DNA from: Phallus indusiatus
Taxonomy: Eukaryota; Basidiomycota; Agaricomycetes; Phallales; Phallaceae
Length of the DNA stretch: 64,000 nt
NCBI GenBank assembly: GCA_027605045.1
Contig: JAQFWX010000022.1
Location: 186,001-250,000, forward strand
Direction: 5' to 3'
The translations under genes and the position numbers were made by a program. Shown here in pieces: positions 31,684-44,070 of the stretch. Numbering within the stretch: the first letter of the stretch is position 1; each line of letters starts with the position of its first letter. Under the pieces are notes generated by a model. The model was not told the DNA's origin and made no database searches. It worked only from the letters and a program-made list of their open reading frames with translations.

Positions 31684-33150
31684 CGCGATGGTGAAAAGTT
31701 CTAGATGAACAAATGAGTTGTCAATGGAATGACAGCTATAAATTCAAGTGTGGCTTTATATACGCATGTGATATAAATAATGCAGGAGTGTGGCGCATAC
31801 GATCTCTGTTGCGACCAACAGTGTCGTATGTGGTACAATGGTTCAGTAATAAATGAACCACGTTCCTTCACGCAGATAAAATTTTCGAGCAACTGAGGGG
31901 AAACGGCAGAGAACAGGTATGAGGTCTATAAGGTTTCATTTAGTCATAATCATGATTCGTTGGGGTTCGAGTTTTGATTGAATGGTACCACAGTTATGTA
32001 ATATCAGCACTTTTTGGATGAGGCTTCGGGAAATCAATCATTTGATCGCGATTCTTTTGACTAATATGTGGACGGTATCTTCAAGCTGAGCGGTCTTGTA
32101 ACCTGAAGATTATCATTGACCATTAGTAGATATGTCAAGTTTTATAATTTGAACAGGATTAGTTAAATGAGCCCTTTTTATTGTCAAAAGTGGCATTTTC
32201 TTGCCTTCAGGTTCGGTGAAGTTTCAAGCAAGGCGCGGGATCCGAATCAAATAGAAGTCACATCAGTGATTTTCCTCCAGCCTCGTCAGACGCTCCGTCG
32301 CAGGTGATCGGTGGTACCCTCAGCTGAACGTGGGTGCCGCGTGCGGCACTGTGCTATAGATGGCGGGATGTGCTTCAGAGGCAACAAAACAAAACCCAGA
32401 TCACTAACGCATGATGAACAGAGCGCCATACATCACACTTGTTCGAAGGATCCCACTGTTGATCATATGGGAAATGACCCTTTGGATCCTAATGCGTAAT
32501 GAATGGCTTCTATCCAAACTTTATCGCGACTTCCATAGGACTTGATGCCGTTTATTAGACCACGACTGTACATAATAAAGGGGAACAACGAGAGCAACGG
32601 CCGAATATCGCTGTAACTAACGCTGTCAGTCCGCGTATTTAGTACAGAAGCAGGAAGTATCATTTACATACCATCTATATGCCGAATGCCGGGGTTTATA
32701 GAACGATCAAAGAACAATCAGGAGACAAAAAAACTGACTCGCATTTGAAGTGGTATTTTAGAGAAAGTTTAGACATGAGCTGGACCCGATGGTTGCGTTC
32801 GCAAGCCTCGCCCGGGAAGAGATAACCGGAACCCCTTCAAGCTGACACGTTATTCTTCATGCCAACGTCCTCACCTATCCCAACGATACTCGACACTTGG
32901 GATAATTCGTCACTGACAGTATACCCGTCGCTCCGTCTGCTCTCAATTCGGGTTTTGAGTATCCCTCGGACCGCCCAAAAGTATTTGTCAGCTGTACAAA
33001 ATAGAAATATCATGATCATGTACCTGCGCATTAGAGTGTTCAAAGTAACCCGTCAGATCTTCAGAGCGTCAGATGCCACAACCTTTGAGAGTGTTACCGA
33101 GTGTCCGGAATGTTCTCGAGCATTACTGGTGGAGAAAGGCAGGGAAAGGC
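31684..33150. other. Intergenic, head-to-head region between A4 and sHSP3
   Basis: It contains the type A upstream module in reverse (about 32,020-32,300), then a copy of the 28,200-28,900 spacer. No gene is supported. Confidence 0.5.
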
Positions 33151-33177
33151 GGGTGATGACATTTTCGGCATTCGCCG

Positions 33178-33233
33178 GAACTTTCTAGACGCAACCAAAC
33201 CGCGACCACAGTACCTTCAGCAAAGTATAAAAG
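33178..33233 (+). promoter_or_regulatory. Heat-shock element and TATA box of sHSP copy 3
   Basis: GAACTTTCTAGA at 33178-33189 and TATAAAAG at 33226-33233 keep the 36-bp spacing of copy 1. The conserved GGCATTCGCCG block precedes them. Confidence 0.8.
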
Positions 33234-33330
33234 AGGCGCAAGATGGCCTCCGAAACAACAACAACAACAAGCTTCAATCCTCATCGACATCACTAAACTA
33301 ACTTCAACAACATTCCCAACATTTTTAACA

Positions 33331-33903
33331 ATGTCTCTCGTATTCTACAACGACTCGCTCTTCGACAACTTTGACAGGCTTTTTAACGACGCTTTCGACG
33401 CTCGTATCGGAAATCGTGACACCTCAAGCAATGGTCAAGTTCAAAGACAAAGCACCGTTCTGAGACCAAGGTAAGACATGGTCTTTTCAAGTCAAATGCA
33501 ATTCTATCTGACTTGTTTCAAACAGAATGGACATTCACGACTCTAAAGAACGCAATGAAATAACGGCTACTTTCGAATTACCTGGCCTGAAGAAAGAAGA
33601 TGTTTCTATTGATGTCCATGCGAACAGTCTTACTGTCTCTGGACGAAGCAGTCTGTCCAATGAAACAGAAAAGGACGGGTACAGTGTTCGTGAAAGACGA
33701 TATGGCAGTTTCTCTAGGACAATTCCACTTCCTCAGGGAATAAAGGTATGTTTTTGTTTTTGAATTGGTCTTGAACTGTATACTAATATACGTGCTTGAT
33801 ATAGTCCGAAGACATCAAAGCTAGCATGGCCGAAGGTGTTTTGACTGTGAAATTCCCGAGGAACACACCGGAACAAGCTCCAAAGAAAATAACTATCAAT
33901 TGA
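33331..33903 (+). CDS. Small heat-shock protein (HSP20/alpha-crystallin), copy 3
   Basis: Exons 33331-33470, 33526-33745 and 33805-33903 (459 nt, 152 residues). N-terminal arm MSLVFYNDSLFDNFDRLFND, alpha-crystallin domain with ASMAEGVLTVKFPR, and C-terminal I-T-I. It differs from copies 1 and 2 at a handful of residues, mostly in the linker (RDTSSNGQ). Introns (55 and 59 nt) are at identical positions. No type A gene follows: the type B array begins after it, so this unit lost its partner or the array junction lies here. Confidence 0.92.
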
Positions 33904-34890
33904 AAACGAAGCAATTTGCACGGACATGTAGCACTTAGGTTTTAAATTAGGTTACGGTTCACACTGTATTCATATGCGTTCGCAAGGCAGCTCAGCGAAT
34001 AAAGCTAATAAAGACGCTGTGGATTTTTCCAAAGTGTGAAAATGAAAGACACAACGTTTGTGCCAAAACACCAAGGAAACCTTGAAGACGACAAAGTACA
34101 TGTAAGACGAACGAAAAGGTGATGATATCGTCTCACGATACGCACAGACACAATAGTTTGATGCCGATGCTGCCTAAACTCCGACAAGATAACTTGGGTT
34201 CTGGCCACAATAGCCACAGCTGAAGCGGACATCCTTTCCGTCTCTCCCAAGTTTCTCGGTCCAAATTTATCATATGAGATGTCATTCACTGATGGTATCT
34301 AGGAGAAAGGCGTCGTCTGGAACATTTCGAAGATGGAACAACGCTACATAACATATTCTTGGTTGCGAACGCCGAACATATTTTATTTTTTATTACCAAC
34401 ACATTACCCAGCCCATCAATCACCAAATTTCTGAGGTAAAAAAACAGCTTCGTAGAAGATTAGAAATCCGAGGTATGTATATATGAGGTCTTGAGATAGA
34501 TTGTCACCAAAAAGACCTTTGCTTTTTTCATCGCAATATATCGGAAGCTCAGTTTAATTTGTTCCGGTGACAGCCTCATTTTTTGAGACCGGCTTGAAGA
34601 TGGGGACTCAGTCGACCGAATGTGGATAAGTCATTACAGGCCTTCAACGTTCAACGATGGCCTTACTGCACCAATTTTTTGATTTCTCAAACAAGCGAGA
34701 TCATAATTTGATGAGGCTGTTGCAAGAGCCTACGAACCCCAACGATCCTTTTTTAACGGCTGGGAAAAAGGGAATTCAGGGGAGATCGTCCCATCACAAT
34801 TAAGATTGGGTGGAACTGGCCCTAGCGTATACGCTCCTATTCATATAATGGTGCGGGTCGAATCTTTCACCTTGGTTTAGTATTAACACC
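33904..34890. other. Type B upstream module, copy 1
   Basis: No gene. About 34,000-34,880 is the first of at least three copies of a module found before B1, B2 (36,240-37,200) and B4 (40,820-41,710). It has an AAGGCGTCGTC-type word, an AAACAGCTTCGTAGAAGA word, a GACTCAGTCGACC word and a TATA-like box followed by GAATCTTTCAC just before the ATG. Confidence 0.6.
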
Positions 34891-36238
34891 ATGTCCGCCC
34901 TTCAGCTCGAAATGTTTGATAGGGCTGAGGAGACTTACTCTGTTCAATACAACCTACGTAAATGATTGATTATTATTTCTATTCGTGACTAACAAAGTGT
35001 TGTAGTTGCCGATTTAACTTTACTTGTCTGGGATACCGTCCTGACCTTCGATGCGGAGGTAAGTACTCACCCACAGGCGATTTATCTGGTACTGAACTTC
35101 AAGACAGGTAAAATTTATCTGGTCGTATGTAGTCTTTGAGAATTTTCCTCGCGCGACCATTAGCAACGCCTTAGATTGAAATTTACCTTCGTAAAATTCC
35201 TATATTTAACGGTTCGGTATCTTGCTCTTATGATTTTTTGGTAAAAGATGTTTTAAAATCTTCGCCTGCATAGAGGCTTCTGATATCTTTCAAGTGCAAT
35301 GATTCTGGCGTTTATGGGAGGCTTCAAACAATTTGACTGGTTGTGCCTCAAAATACCGTGGATCATATGGTTTGGTGGCTTATTCACAGTAGCATGCTCG
35401 AACATACTACTCGTACAGCGAGGTGCACCTATTCTTTCAATCCTATCATTAAATTGAACAAAATTGAACAATTGTCAGTTTATGCGTTCTACGGACGATC
35501 GAGACGCATACTTTGGTTCCTGTCTTTACTCTTTGTATTGAACGAGACCGCGGAGATTGTTGTCCTTGTTCTCGGTGTGCCAGGATTTCTGGTGTTTCCG
35601 TCCCATAGGAGTCTTCCTTCACCCTACAAGGCCTGTGTACTTGAACAATATCCTGAAAAACTCTCCTATGTCTAGTGAGCAGTGTTGACCATTAACGCGG
35701 ATAGACTTTCTTAATACAAGTTCTCAAAGTTTCGCTGAGCTCATATTTCAAAGCCTTGCTTTTGTCTGCGTTGTCGCTCGTTTTACCAAGCTTCAATTTC
35801 GAGCGTGGAGAACAAATGTTTCGTATTCTCCGTTATACATCAATTTCTTCAGAGATGGGATCTGGGCTTTTACGATCTTGTTCTGTAAGTACTAACATCC
35901 CAAGCTCAGGTGTTCTTCGTGGCTCAAACCGTTAAATCACAGTAACCTTCTTATTGTCTGGCATTTATATGCATATGGGTATGTCAAATATCTCGGGCCT
36001 GTCTCTTGCCTTGTAAGATCTCAAAAAAACCTCTTAAAATGTTTCGTCCGCTAACGAGATGAATGCAGATGGTCGTATGCTGCCTCTAGTATTTGTGTAA
36101 GTGCGACAACACAAAATGGATTCTCATACAAGCAATAGTGCTACATCCACGCTAACGCTATTTCAGTGCACGCGTTTGATATTGAATCTGAATCGCTCAG
36201 CCAAAAGAGACCGAAATGACAGTGAATATCAATGGTAG
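34891..36238 (+). CDS. DUF6533-like multi-pass membrane protein B1
   Basis: ATG 34891 (MSALQLEMFDRAEETYSVQY), TAG ends 36238. About nine exons: the second reads DLTLLVWDTVLTFDAE, the third VKFIWS; together they fit the DUF6533 start (aromatic-Asp helix, LTFDxEV, basic/aromatic loop). The fourth ends YLTVRYLALMIF. The long exon has FKQFDWLCLKIPWIIWFGG and ACSNILLVQR. Then come VYAFYGRSRRILWFLSLLFV with VVLVLGVPGFLVF, then LIFQSLAFVCVVARFTKLQ with YINFFRDGIWAFTILF, then LLSGIYMHMG, WSYAASSIC and CTRLILNLN. I count about seven helices. It is the founder-like copy of the type B array. No disabling change was seen. Function unknown. Confidence 0.72.
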
Positions 36239-37204
36239 ACCCAATCACATGTAATATACTTTGAAGACGACAAAGTAAGGCAAACGAAAAGATGATGGCG
36301 TCGTCTCACGATATCCAAGATGGTGTTTCTCTTGCGGTTATATTCAGATCCCAAGTTTTAAATTGGCGTGCGCGAATTCACAATAATGAGGAGGTTCAGT
36401 CTGATGCCGATGCCGGCTTAATCTCCGACAAGATAACCTGTTTTTGACCCTGACCACCATGGCCACGGCTGAAGCGTCCGCTCTTTCCATCTCAGCTCGT
36501 GTTGATTTCATATGAGAAGTCATTCGGTATCGCAGGAAAAGGCGTTGTCATTCACATCTCGAAGTGGAACAGCGTCAATTTTCTTTTCTATTGTTTCTGA
36601 TATTAGGATCGTATACAATTTTTTATCCGGAGTGTTTCCCGTTGGGTAAGTTAAATTTCAGACGATTAGTTTCAACAATTAAGTTTAATGACATTTCGTG
36701 CCATTTTTTTTTGGTCGCGAACGAATCTTGTTTATTGCAAATACATTCACACAGCCGCATCAGATTACAGATTCTGGAGGTAAAGCAACAGCTTAGTAGA
36801 GGTCTGAGGTATGAGACATATGAGATCTTGAAATATTGTGACCAATAACGACGTTTACTTTTTTCATTCTCATTTAATAGACGAAAGCTCACTGGCAGTT
36901 CGTTACGGTAGCAGCCCAACCCGCTTGAAGATGGGGACTCAGTCGACCTATAAACCTTGAAATATTTGAGAACAAATGACATCGGACCTCCTTTGATTTT
37001 TCAAACAAGGGAGACCATGATTTGGTAACGCTGTTGCAAGGGTCGATGATTGACATTAAGTTGTCATTGTGACTTTGAAGCGGCGTCGGGAAAAGAGGGA
37101 TTGAGGGGAGATCAAGTGGAACTGACCCTCGAACTCGGTTAGTTTCCTATATAGTGGTGCGAGCCGAATCTTTCACTGTCAGTGAGCTGAATTACATTAA
37201 CGCC
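36239..37204. other. Type B upstream module, copy 2
   Basis: A diverged duplicate of 34,000-34,880, with a TATA-like CTATATAG at about 37,151 and GAATCTTTCAC before the B2 ATG. No gene is supported. Confidence 0.6.
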
Positions 37205-38541
37205 ATGTCCGCGTTCCAGGCCGAGGTATCTGTGATACTAGTAGAGTCGTCCTATTCGGGTCAATACAGTCTACGTAAAAGAATTATTTATGATTATTTC
37301 TATTCATTCCTGACTAACATAGTGTCGTAGTCGCTGGTATAACTTTACTTGTCTGGGATACTCTCCTGACCTTGGATGAAGAAGTAAGTACTCACTCACG
37401 GGCGATTTATTACGTACTGAACTTCACGACAGGTAAGATTTATCTGGACGTATGTAGTCTTTTGAGAATTTTTCTCGTAGGATTTGAAAATGGCAACGTC
37501 TTAGATTCCAATTCACCGTCGCGAAAATTCTATATTTAACAGTTCGGTATCTTGTCCTTATGATTTTTTGGTAGGATGTCTCAAATCTTCGCCTGCATGG
37601 ATGCTTCTGATATCCTTTGAGTGCATTGGTTCTCGCGTTTTTCGGGAACTACAAACAATTTGACGGGTTGTGTCCGGCGATACCGTGGATCATTTGTGTC
37701 GGTGGTTCATTCACAATAGCGTGCTCGAACGTACTACTCGTACATCGAGGTACGCATATTCCTTCAATCTCGTCATTAAACTAAGCCGGTTGACAGTTTA
37801 TGCGTTCTACGGACGATCGAGACGCATACTTTGGTTCCTTTTTTTACTCTTCATATCGACCGAAGCTGCAGCGATTATTGTCCTTGTTCTCAGTGTGACA
37901 GGATTTTTGGTATTACCGTCTCAAGGGGATGTTCTCCCGCCCTCTAGTAGTGCCTGTGCAATTCAACAATATCCCGAAAAACTATCTTTCGTCTTGTAAG
38001 CAGCCTTGTCCATCAACCTTTCCAAAATTAAGAACTTCAATAAGTTTCTCCGAGCTGATATTTCAAAGCCTTGCTTTTGTCTGCGTTGTCGCTCGCTTTA
38101 TTAAGCTTCAATCCCGAGCACGGAGAACAGATGTTCCATATTCTCCGTTATACCAAAAATTCTTCAGAGACGGAATATGGGTTTTTACGATCTTATTCTG
38201 TAAGCATTAACATCACAAGCTCAAGTTTTCTTCGTAATTAAAACAGCTAAATTACAGTAACCTTCTTACTCTCTGGCATTTATATGCATACGAGTACTTC
38301 AGATGTCTCGGGCCCAACTCTTTCCCTGTAAGATCCCAAAAACAAACCCTCTTAAATGTCGTCTGCTAATGAAATGGATGCAGATGGTCGTATGCTGCTT
38401 CCAGTATTTGTGTGAGTGTGACAATACAAAATGAGCACTAGTGCTCAGGCTGCATCCTCGCTAACGCTACTTCAGTGCACACGTTTAATATTGAATCTGA
38501 ATTACTCAGCGAAAGGGCACCGAAATGACAATGAATATTGA
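37205..38541 (+). CDS. DUF6533-like multi-pass membrane protein B2
   Basis: ATG 37205 (MSAFQAEVSVILVESSYSGQ), TGA ends 38541. The exon arrangement is the same as in B1. Diagnostic pieces: ITLLVWDTLLTLDEE, VRYLVLMIF-type exon, ACSNVLLVHR, VYAFYGRSRRILWFLFLLFI with EAAAIIVLVLSVTGFLVLPS, FQSLAFVCVVARFIKLQ, FFRDGIWVFTILF, LLSGIYMHT and CTRLILNLNYSAKGHRN. About seven helices are predicted. The C-terminal tail differs slightly from B1. It appears intact. Function unknown. It forms the left gene of the duplicated pair B2-B3. Confidence 0.7.
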
Positions 38542-39385
38542 TGGTAGATCCAATGACATGTAATTGATTCTTGAATTGCAGGATATAAGGACTCTGTCAC
38601 GATGAAACTATATAATACGGATGGTACCGGTGCCTAAAACCAAATACGAATCTCATTCTCTTTTATGTTATTTCCCATTTTATTTTACCCGCCACTCAAA
38701 GCCAGAAGTAAGATGAAATTTCCGTTTATCGAAAAGAGGTGTTTTATCGTACGAACCTCCCTCGATTCGAAGATTACACGATTCGAAAATGGAGCCCATA
38801 ATAAATACCATGGTCTTTCTTGATCAGAATTAGAGAAGAAGAAGCACGACGCCAAAGGACTGTTGTCACCAATTGCTCAAGCGGAAAAGTTGAGTTCTGT
38901 TCCTATTTGATATCCAAAGAATTGCTCATCACCAGAGGGATTTTAGATCAACCGAGATTGAGTCTAGGTTTCTGCTGTACATTGACGTATCAGAGAAGAC
39001 ACCTCCAGGTTCCATCTGAAGCCGACGACTCAGCTGACTCTTAAGTCAGAGTGACGGTTCAACGTTTATTCTTGAAATGAACAAGATACAACTTGAAGCT
39101 GCAGTCGTGCCGGAAAATGAATTCGAACAAGAAGATAGTCTTCGGCTTCTTGCTAAGATAAGGATTCATCATCACCAAATAGCTTGAATATATATTCACT
39201 GACACGCATATTGCCACAAAAGGCTAAATATATATTCAAATTATTGAAAGTTTGATTGGAACTCTGGCCATGGTCTCAGCTCGTAGGCTCGTGCGCGTGA
39301 GTAATTGCTCCCATTGAATTATATTTATATGATTAAGAAGCATTCCGACGGGATAACCCACCACTACTTTACCTTTCGTAATACC
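38542..39385. other. Spacer between B2 and B3, duplicated before B5
   Basis: About 38,560-39,385 recurs at about 46,960-48,040 (shared words such as AGAGAAGAAGAA and GCCGACGACTCAG). No gene. The similarity of the spacers supports block duplication of B2-B3 to B4-B5. Confidence 0.6.
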
Positions 39386-40778
39386 ATGTCCGAGCTCAGG
39401 CAGCTCTTACAAGGCCTCCAACTCGACTACTCAGCTTTATGCAACCTAGGTGAACCTGAAGCCGTCCTGATTTTTCATGGCTGACGACATGTTATACGTA
39501 GTCGCGAGTACGACTATCATTATCTGGGATATCTTCTTGACCTTTGATGAAGAAGTTAGTATAATATTCTGATACACAATAATCAGCAGTGCACTAAGCT
39601 TTATGAACAGGTAAAGTTTATCTGGTCGTGAGTAGCATCCTCCTCTTTCAGAATATTCCTCATAGTGATAGTCAATAAAATCATAGAAATTTTAAATTTA
39701 CTCTTGTCAAAGTTTTATACGTGACAGTTCGTTATCTTGCTGTAATTGTTTTTTGGTACGGTTGTTCTTCAAGCAGGCCTGCCAATCTACTAGGCTGACC
39801 CCGCCTCCATTGCCCTCATAGCGCGATAAACTTTGCTTTTTTCGGAGACCCGCAACGATTCAAATTTTGTCAAGCAATATTATGGATCATTAGTTTCGCT
39901 GGTTCATTCACAGCAGCATGCTCCAATATACTGCTCATACAACGAGGTTGCATCTAGGTTTTTTATTCACATTATTATGCTGAAATTGAACCAAATTTTT
40001 AGTTTATGCATTCTACGAACAGTCAAAACATATACTCACATTCCTGTCTTTACTCTTCATAATAACAGAAACCGTAGCTGTGGTTTTGCTGATAGTGGGT
40101 GTACCTGGGTATCGTACTATCAACTTAAAAGGAGATTTTGGTCCGCTTTTCGGAGCTTGTGCAATTGAACAACATCCTGAAAAAGTATCGTTTGTCTTGT
40201 GAGTGTGTTATCCATAAAATAATAATAGAGAAAAATGGTTTCATTATCCGAAAGTGTCTCAGAACTTATATTCCAAGTTATTGCCGTCATCTGCATTATT
40301 GCACGATTCGTCAAAGTTCAGCTCGGAGCAAGAAAAACGAACGTACCGTATTCTCGGTTGTACAAAGATTTCACTAGGGATGGAATATGGGTATTTATGA
40401 TCTTGTCTCGTGAGTAGTACATATCAATGAACAATGATTTAGTTTTACTTGATAAAGGCTTACCTAAATCACAGTAAACTTCCTCCTTTCTGGAGTTTAT
40501 ATGCATACTTCAGGTTCAAATTCTGGCTTTGGTCCAATTTTGGCCTTGTAAGTTCAATTTTCTGAATGTGTCTTTTCGTCGGTTATTACATGGATGTAGA
40601 TGGTCATACGCTTTTTCTACCGTTTGCGTGAGTACTATCAGCCACAACATAAAAATGGTGGACGATTACCCTTTTCCCAACTAATGTGTTAATATTGCAG
40701 TGCCCGCGTTTGATACTAAACTTGAATTACTCGGCGAATCGGGTGTTGAATCCTAGTGTTCTAAGTTTACCGTACTAG
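39386..40778 (+). CDS. DUF6533-like multi-pass membrane protein B3
   Basis: ATG 39386 (MSELRQLLQGLQLDYSALCN), TAG ends 40778. Exon 2 reads VASTTIIIWDIFLTFDEE and exon 3 VKFIWS. Next: VRYLAVIVF; FGDPQRFKFCQAILWIISFA and ACSNILLIQR; VYAFYEQSKHILTFLSLLFI with ETVAVVLLIVGVPGYRTINL; LIFQVIAVICIIARFVKVQ with YKDFTRDGIWVFMIL; FLLSGVYMHT; and CPRLILNLNYSANRVLNPSV. It is more diverged from B1/B2 than they are from each other, and closest to B5. About seven helices. It appears intact. Function unknown. Confidence 0.7.
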
Positions 40779-41714
40779 ATCCATAAATAGATCCCAGTTA
40801 CAAAAAGGAAGCGAAAAATGCACATAAAGATGGGAGAGAGACGCAACTGTGCGACCACACAGTAAGACAAACGAGAAGGTGATGACGTCGTCTCACGATA
40901 CGCACAAACGCAGTGGTGAGTTGGTGGTGAGCGGAGGTTCAATTTGATGCCGATGCCGCCTAAACTCCGACAATTATAACCTATTTTTGAGTTCTGGCCA
41001 CAATGATCAAACTGAAGCAGACATCCTTTCCATCTCTCCAAAGTTTTCCCATATTTATGATATGAGAAGTCACTCACCAACGGTATCTCGGGAAAAGGCG
41101 TCGTCTTGAACATCTCGAAGACGGAACAACGCTACATAACATATTCTTGGTTGGCAGTTGCGAACATATCTTCTCGTTTATTGCCAATACATCCAACCCA
41201 GCGCATCAATCTCCAGATTCCTGAGGTAAAAAAACAGCTTCGTAGAAGACTAGAAGTCTGAGGCATGAGACCTTGAAATATTGTCATCAATGAAGACCTT
41301 TGTTTTTTTCATCACACTTTAATAGATGGAAACTCATTTCGTCATGGTAGAAGCCTCATTTGAGACCTGCTTGAAGATGGGAACTCAGTCGACCCGTAAA
41401 CCTTGAAAGGATTAAGAATAAGTACTAACAGGCCTACGACGTCGGACGTACTACACTAATAAAATCCCCTTTGGTTTCTCCAAAAGCGAGGTCATGATTT
41501 GGTGACGCTGTCACAAGGGCCTATCTATGGACACTAGCATCTCCAAGTTGTCATAGATCCTGTGAGCGGCGGGGAGAAAGGGAATGAGGAGAGATCGCAC
41601 TCGATTGAAATTAAGTGGGAATTGACTAGAATTCGGTTGGTCTCCACGCTTCTATATAAATAGCTGTGCGAGCCGAATCTTCAACACTGCCAACTTGCAG
41701 CAAGTTGAATCATC
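40779..41714. other. Type B upstream module, copy 3
   Basis: A third copy of the module seen at 34,000-34,880, ending with a TATATAAATA-like box near 41,655 and GAATCTTCAAC before the B4 ATG. No gene is supported. Confidence 0.6.
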
Positions 41715-43087
41715 ATGCCCATGCTCGCGGTCTATATACCTTTGTTCGAGATTTTCTATTCAAGTCAATATAGTCTACGTAAAAGATTAATTCTTATTTC
41801 CATTCATTCCTGACTAACAAAGTGTCGTAGTCGCTGGCATAACTTTACTTGTCTGGGATACTCTTCCGACCTTGGATGAAGAAGTAAGTACTTACTACTC
41901 ACCCACGGGCGATTATCACGCATTGAACTTTAGGACAGATAAGATTTATCCGGACGTATGTAGTCCTTTGAGAATAATCTTTCTTGTGGGATTGGAAATC
42001 GGAAACACCTTAGATTCAAATTTACCTTCTATATTTAACGGTTCGGTATCTTGTCCTTATGATTTATTGGTAATATGCACAGAATATTCGTCTGTATAGA
42101 TGTTTTGATATCTCTCAAGTGCAATGATTTTCGGGTCTTCGGGGGGCTTCAAACAATTTGACAGGTTTTGCCTGGCGCTACCGTGGATCATTTATTTCGG
42201 TGGCTCATTCGCAATAGCATGCTCGAACATACTACTCATACAACGAGGTGCACCTATTCATTCAATCCCATCATTAAATTAAGCCAATTGTCAGTTTATG
42301 CATTCTATGGGAGATCGAGACGCATACTTTGGATCCTGTCTTTACTCTTCGTATCGACCGAGACCGCGGTGATTGTTGTCCTTGTCCTCAATGCGCCAAG
42401 ATTTTTGACGATCCGGCTCAATTTACTACCGGCCTGTATCGTTATATTGTATTCTGAGAAAATATCCTTCGTCTTGTAAGCAGTGTCGAATATTAACGTG
42501 GATAGACCTTTCCTAATACAAGTTCTTTTAAAAGTTTCGCCGAGCTCATATTTCAAAGTCTTGCTTTTGTCTGCGTTGTCGCTCGTTTTACCAAGCTTCA
42601 CTTTCGAGCATGGAGAATAAATGTTCCATATTCTCCGTTATACATAAATTTCTTCAGAGATGGGATCTGGGTTTTACGATCTTGTTCTGTAAGTACTAAC
42701 ATCCCAAGCTCAAGTGTTCTTCGTGGCTCCAACCGCTTAATCACAGTAACCTTCCTATTGTCTGGCATTTATTTATTTATTTTTTTTTTTTTTTTTTTTG
42801 GCGGAGCGATTAGTTGTAGGGACAACTTAACGAACGAAGGGCAGTGGACATAGGTCCCCCCCAGCGTTCTAGCTAGTTTCGAGGGATCTCAACCTCAATC
42901 CAAAAAAAAGGGGTTATGGCTGGCTGAATAAATAAAAGAAACGGAAGAAAATGCAGATAGAGAGATGTTGGCCGCGAGGAAATGCCTTTACGCACACTGT
43001 TTTAGACAGTAGTGCTGCACCTGGGGATAAAAGCCAGTCTCTGTACTGCGGCGCCCGGGCGCCGGCAGACGAGATTGGTCAGGTGAC

Positions 43088-44048
43088 TGGGACTCAGAAG
43101 GTGACCGCGCAAGAGACGGCACCCCTCCTACCTGCTAAAACCCCGCTAATCGTACGTAAGTACGATCTCCCTCATTTCTTCATCATGCATTACTAGTGCC
43201 CAAGTTTTGTATGCCAGATTCGGTGGTATTGCGTCGTTGCCAAAAAAAGGGCTCGTTGATAGTGTCATGATTTGATTCATGACATCACTTCCGGTAACGT
43301 TACGTAATCCATATCCGATCATTTACCGTTTATCTCCGTAATCTTATCTCGCTTATGTCACTCACGATAAGACCTTCGCGTTCAGTCATCTCCATCAACC
43401 TCGCAACTCGAATAGAGACGCACCCGTCTCTCTTAACTCCTGGAACACCCGCAGAAAGCCCTTTCTAGAATATTCCACGCACGTTCCGGTTATGAGATCA
43501 TAGATGACGAACGTAGGTCCATGTATGCACAGCTCTCATCCCTGCACACCTCATGTTCATCACATGAGACATCATACCCTGCATATATTGATGTAACTTA
43601 CGAATCTCACGACTTGTTTGTATTTCTCAAGTTCGGAATCTATTTCGAACTGAGCTAGAATTATTTATCTGACATGTATATAAACCCTAGCATACACGTA
43701 GATAGTTCTTCAGACTTAATATCGAACGTAGTTCGATATCTCTATAACAACTCTCCTTCTCTATTCTATTCATCATTGAACGTCAAGATCTTCCCTCGAG
43801 ACTTGCAGCGACGGAAGCCATCCGTCGTTGCCAAGAGCTACATCTCAAAGCTTTCTTCATTATTGTCGAGCTTGATATCATTCAATACGAGATACAGCTC
43901 GCGGCTCTCGAAGCTCGGAACGCACATATCCGTAACATCCTCGACGAACTCGACGCTCGTGACGAACGTCAGGACAAATCCTGAAGAAGACTGTCGTGGC
44001 ACAATCTCTTATAGATTGAGGCCAAGTCCTGACTGCCGTCGATCAACA
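43088..44048 (+). repeat. Candidate solo LTR inside the LINE 3' UTR
   Basis: A 961-bp stretch starting TGGGACTC and ending GATCAACA, flanked by GTGAC on both sides (43083-43087 and 44049-44053), a possible 5-bp target duplication. It has a TATATAAACC box at about 43,677. Several short hairpins give it the same texture as the Gypsy element (for example a 6-bp stem near 43,150, a 7-bp stem at about 43,265 and a 9-bp stem at about 43,722). The boundaries are inferred from TG..CA and the flanking repeat only. Confidence 0.45.
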
Positions 44049-44070
44049 GTGACGGTTATTGATATTCTAT

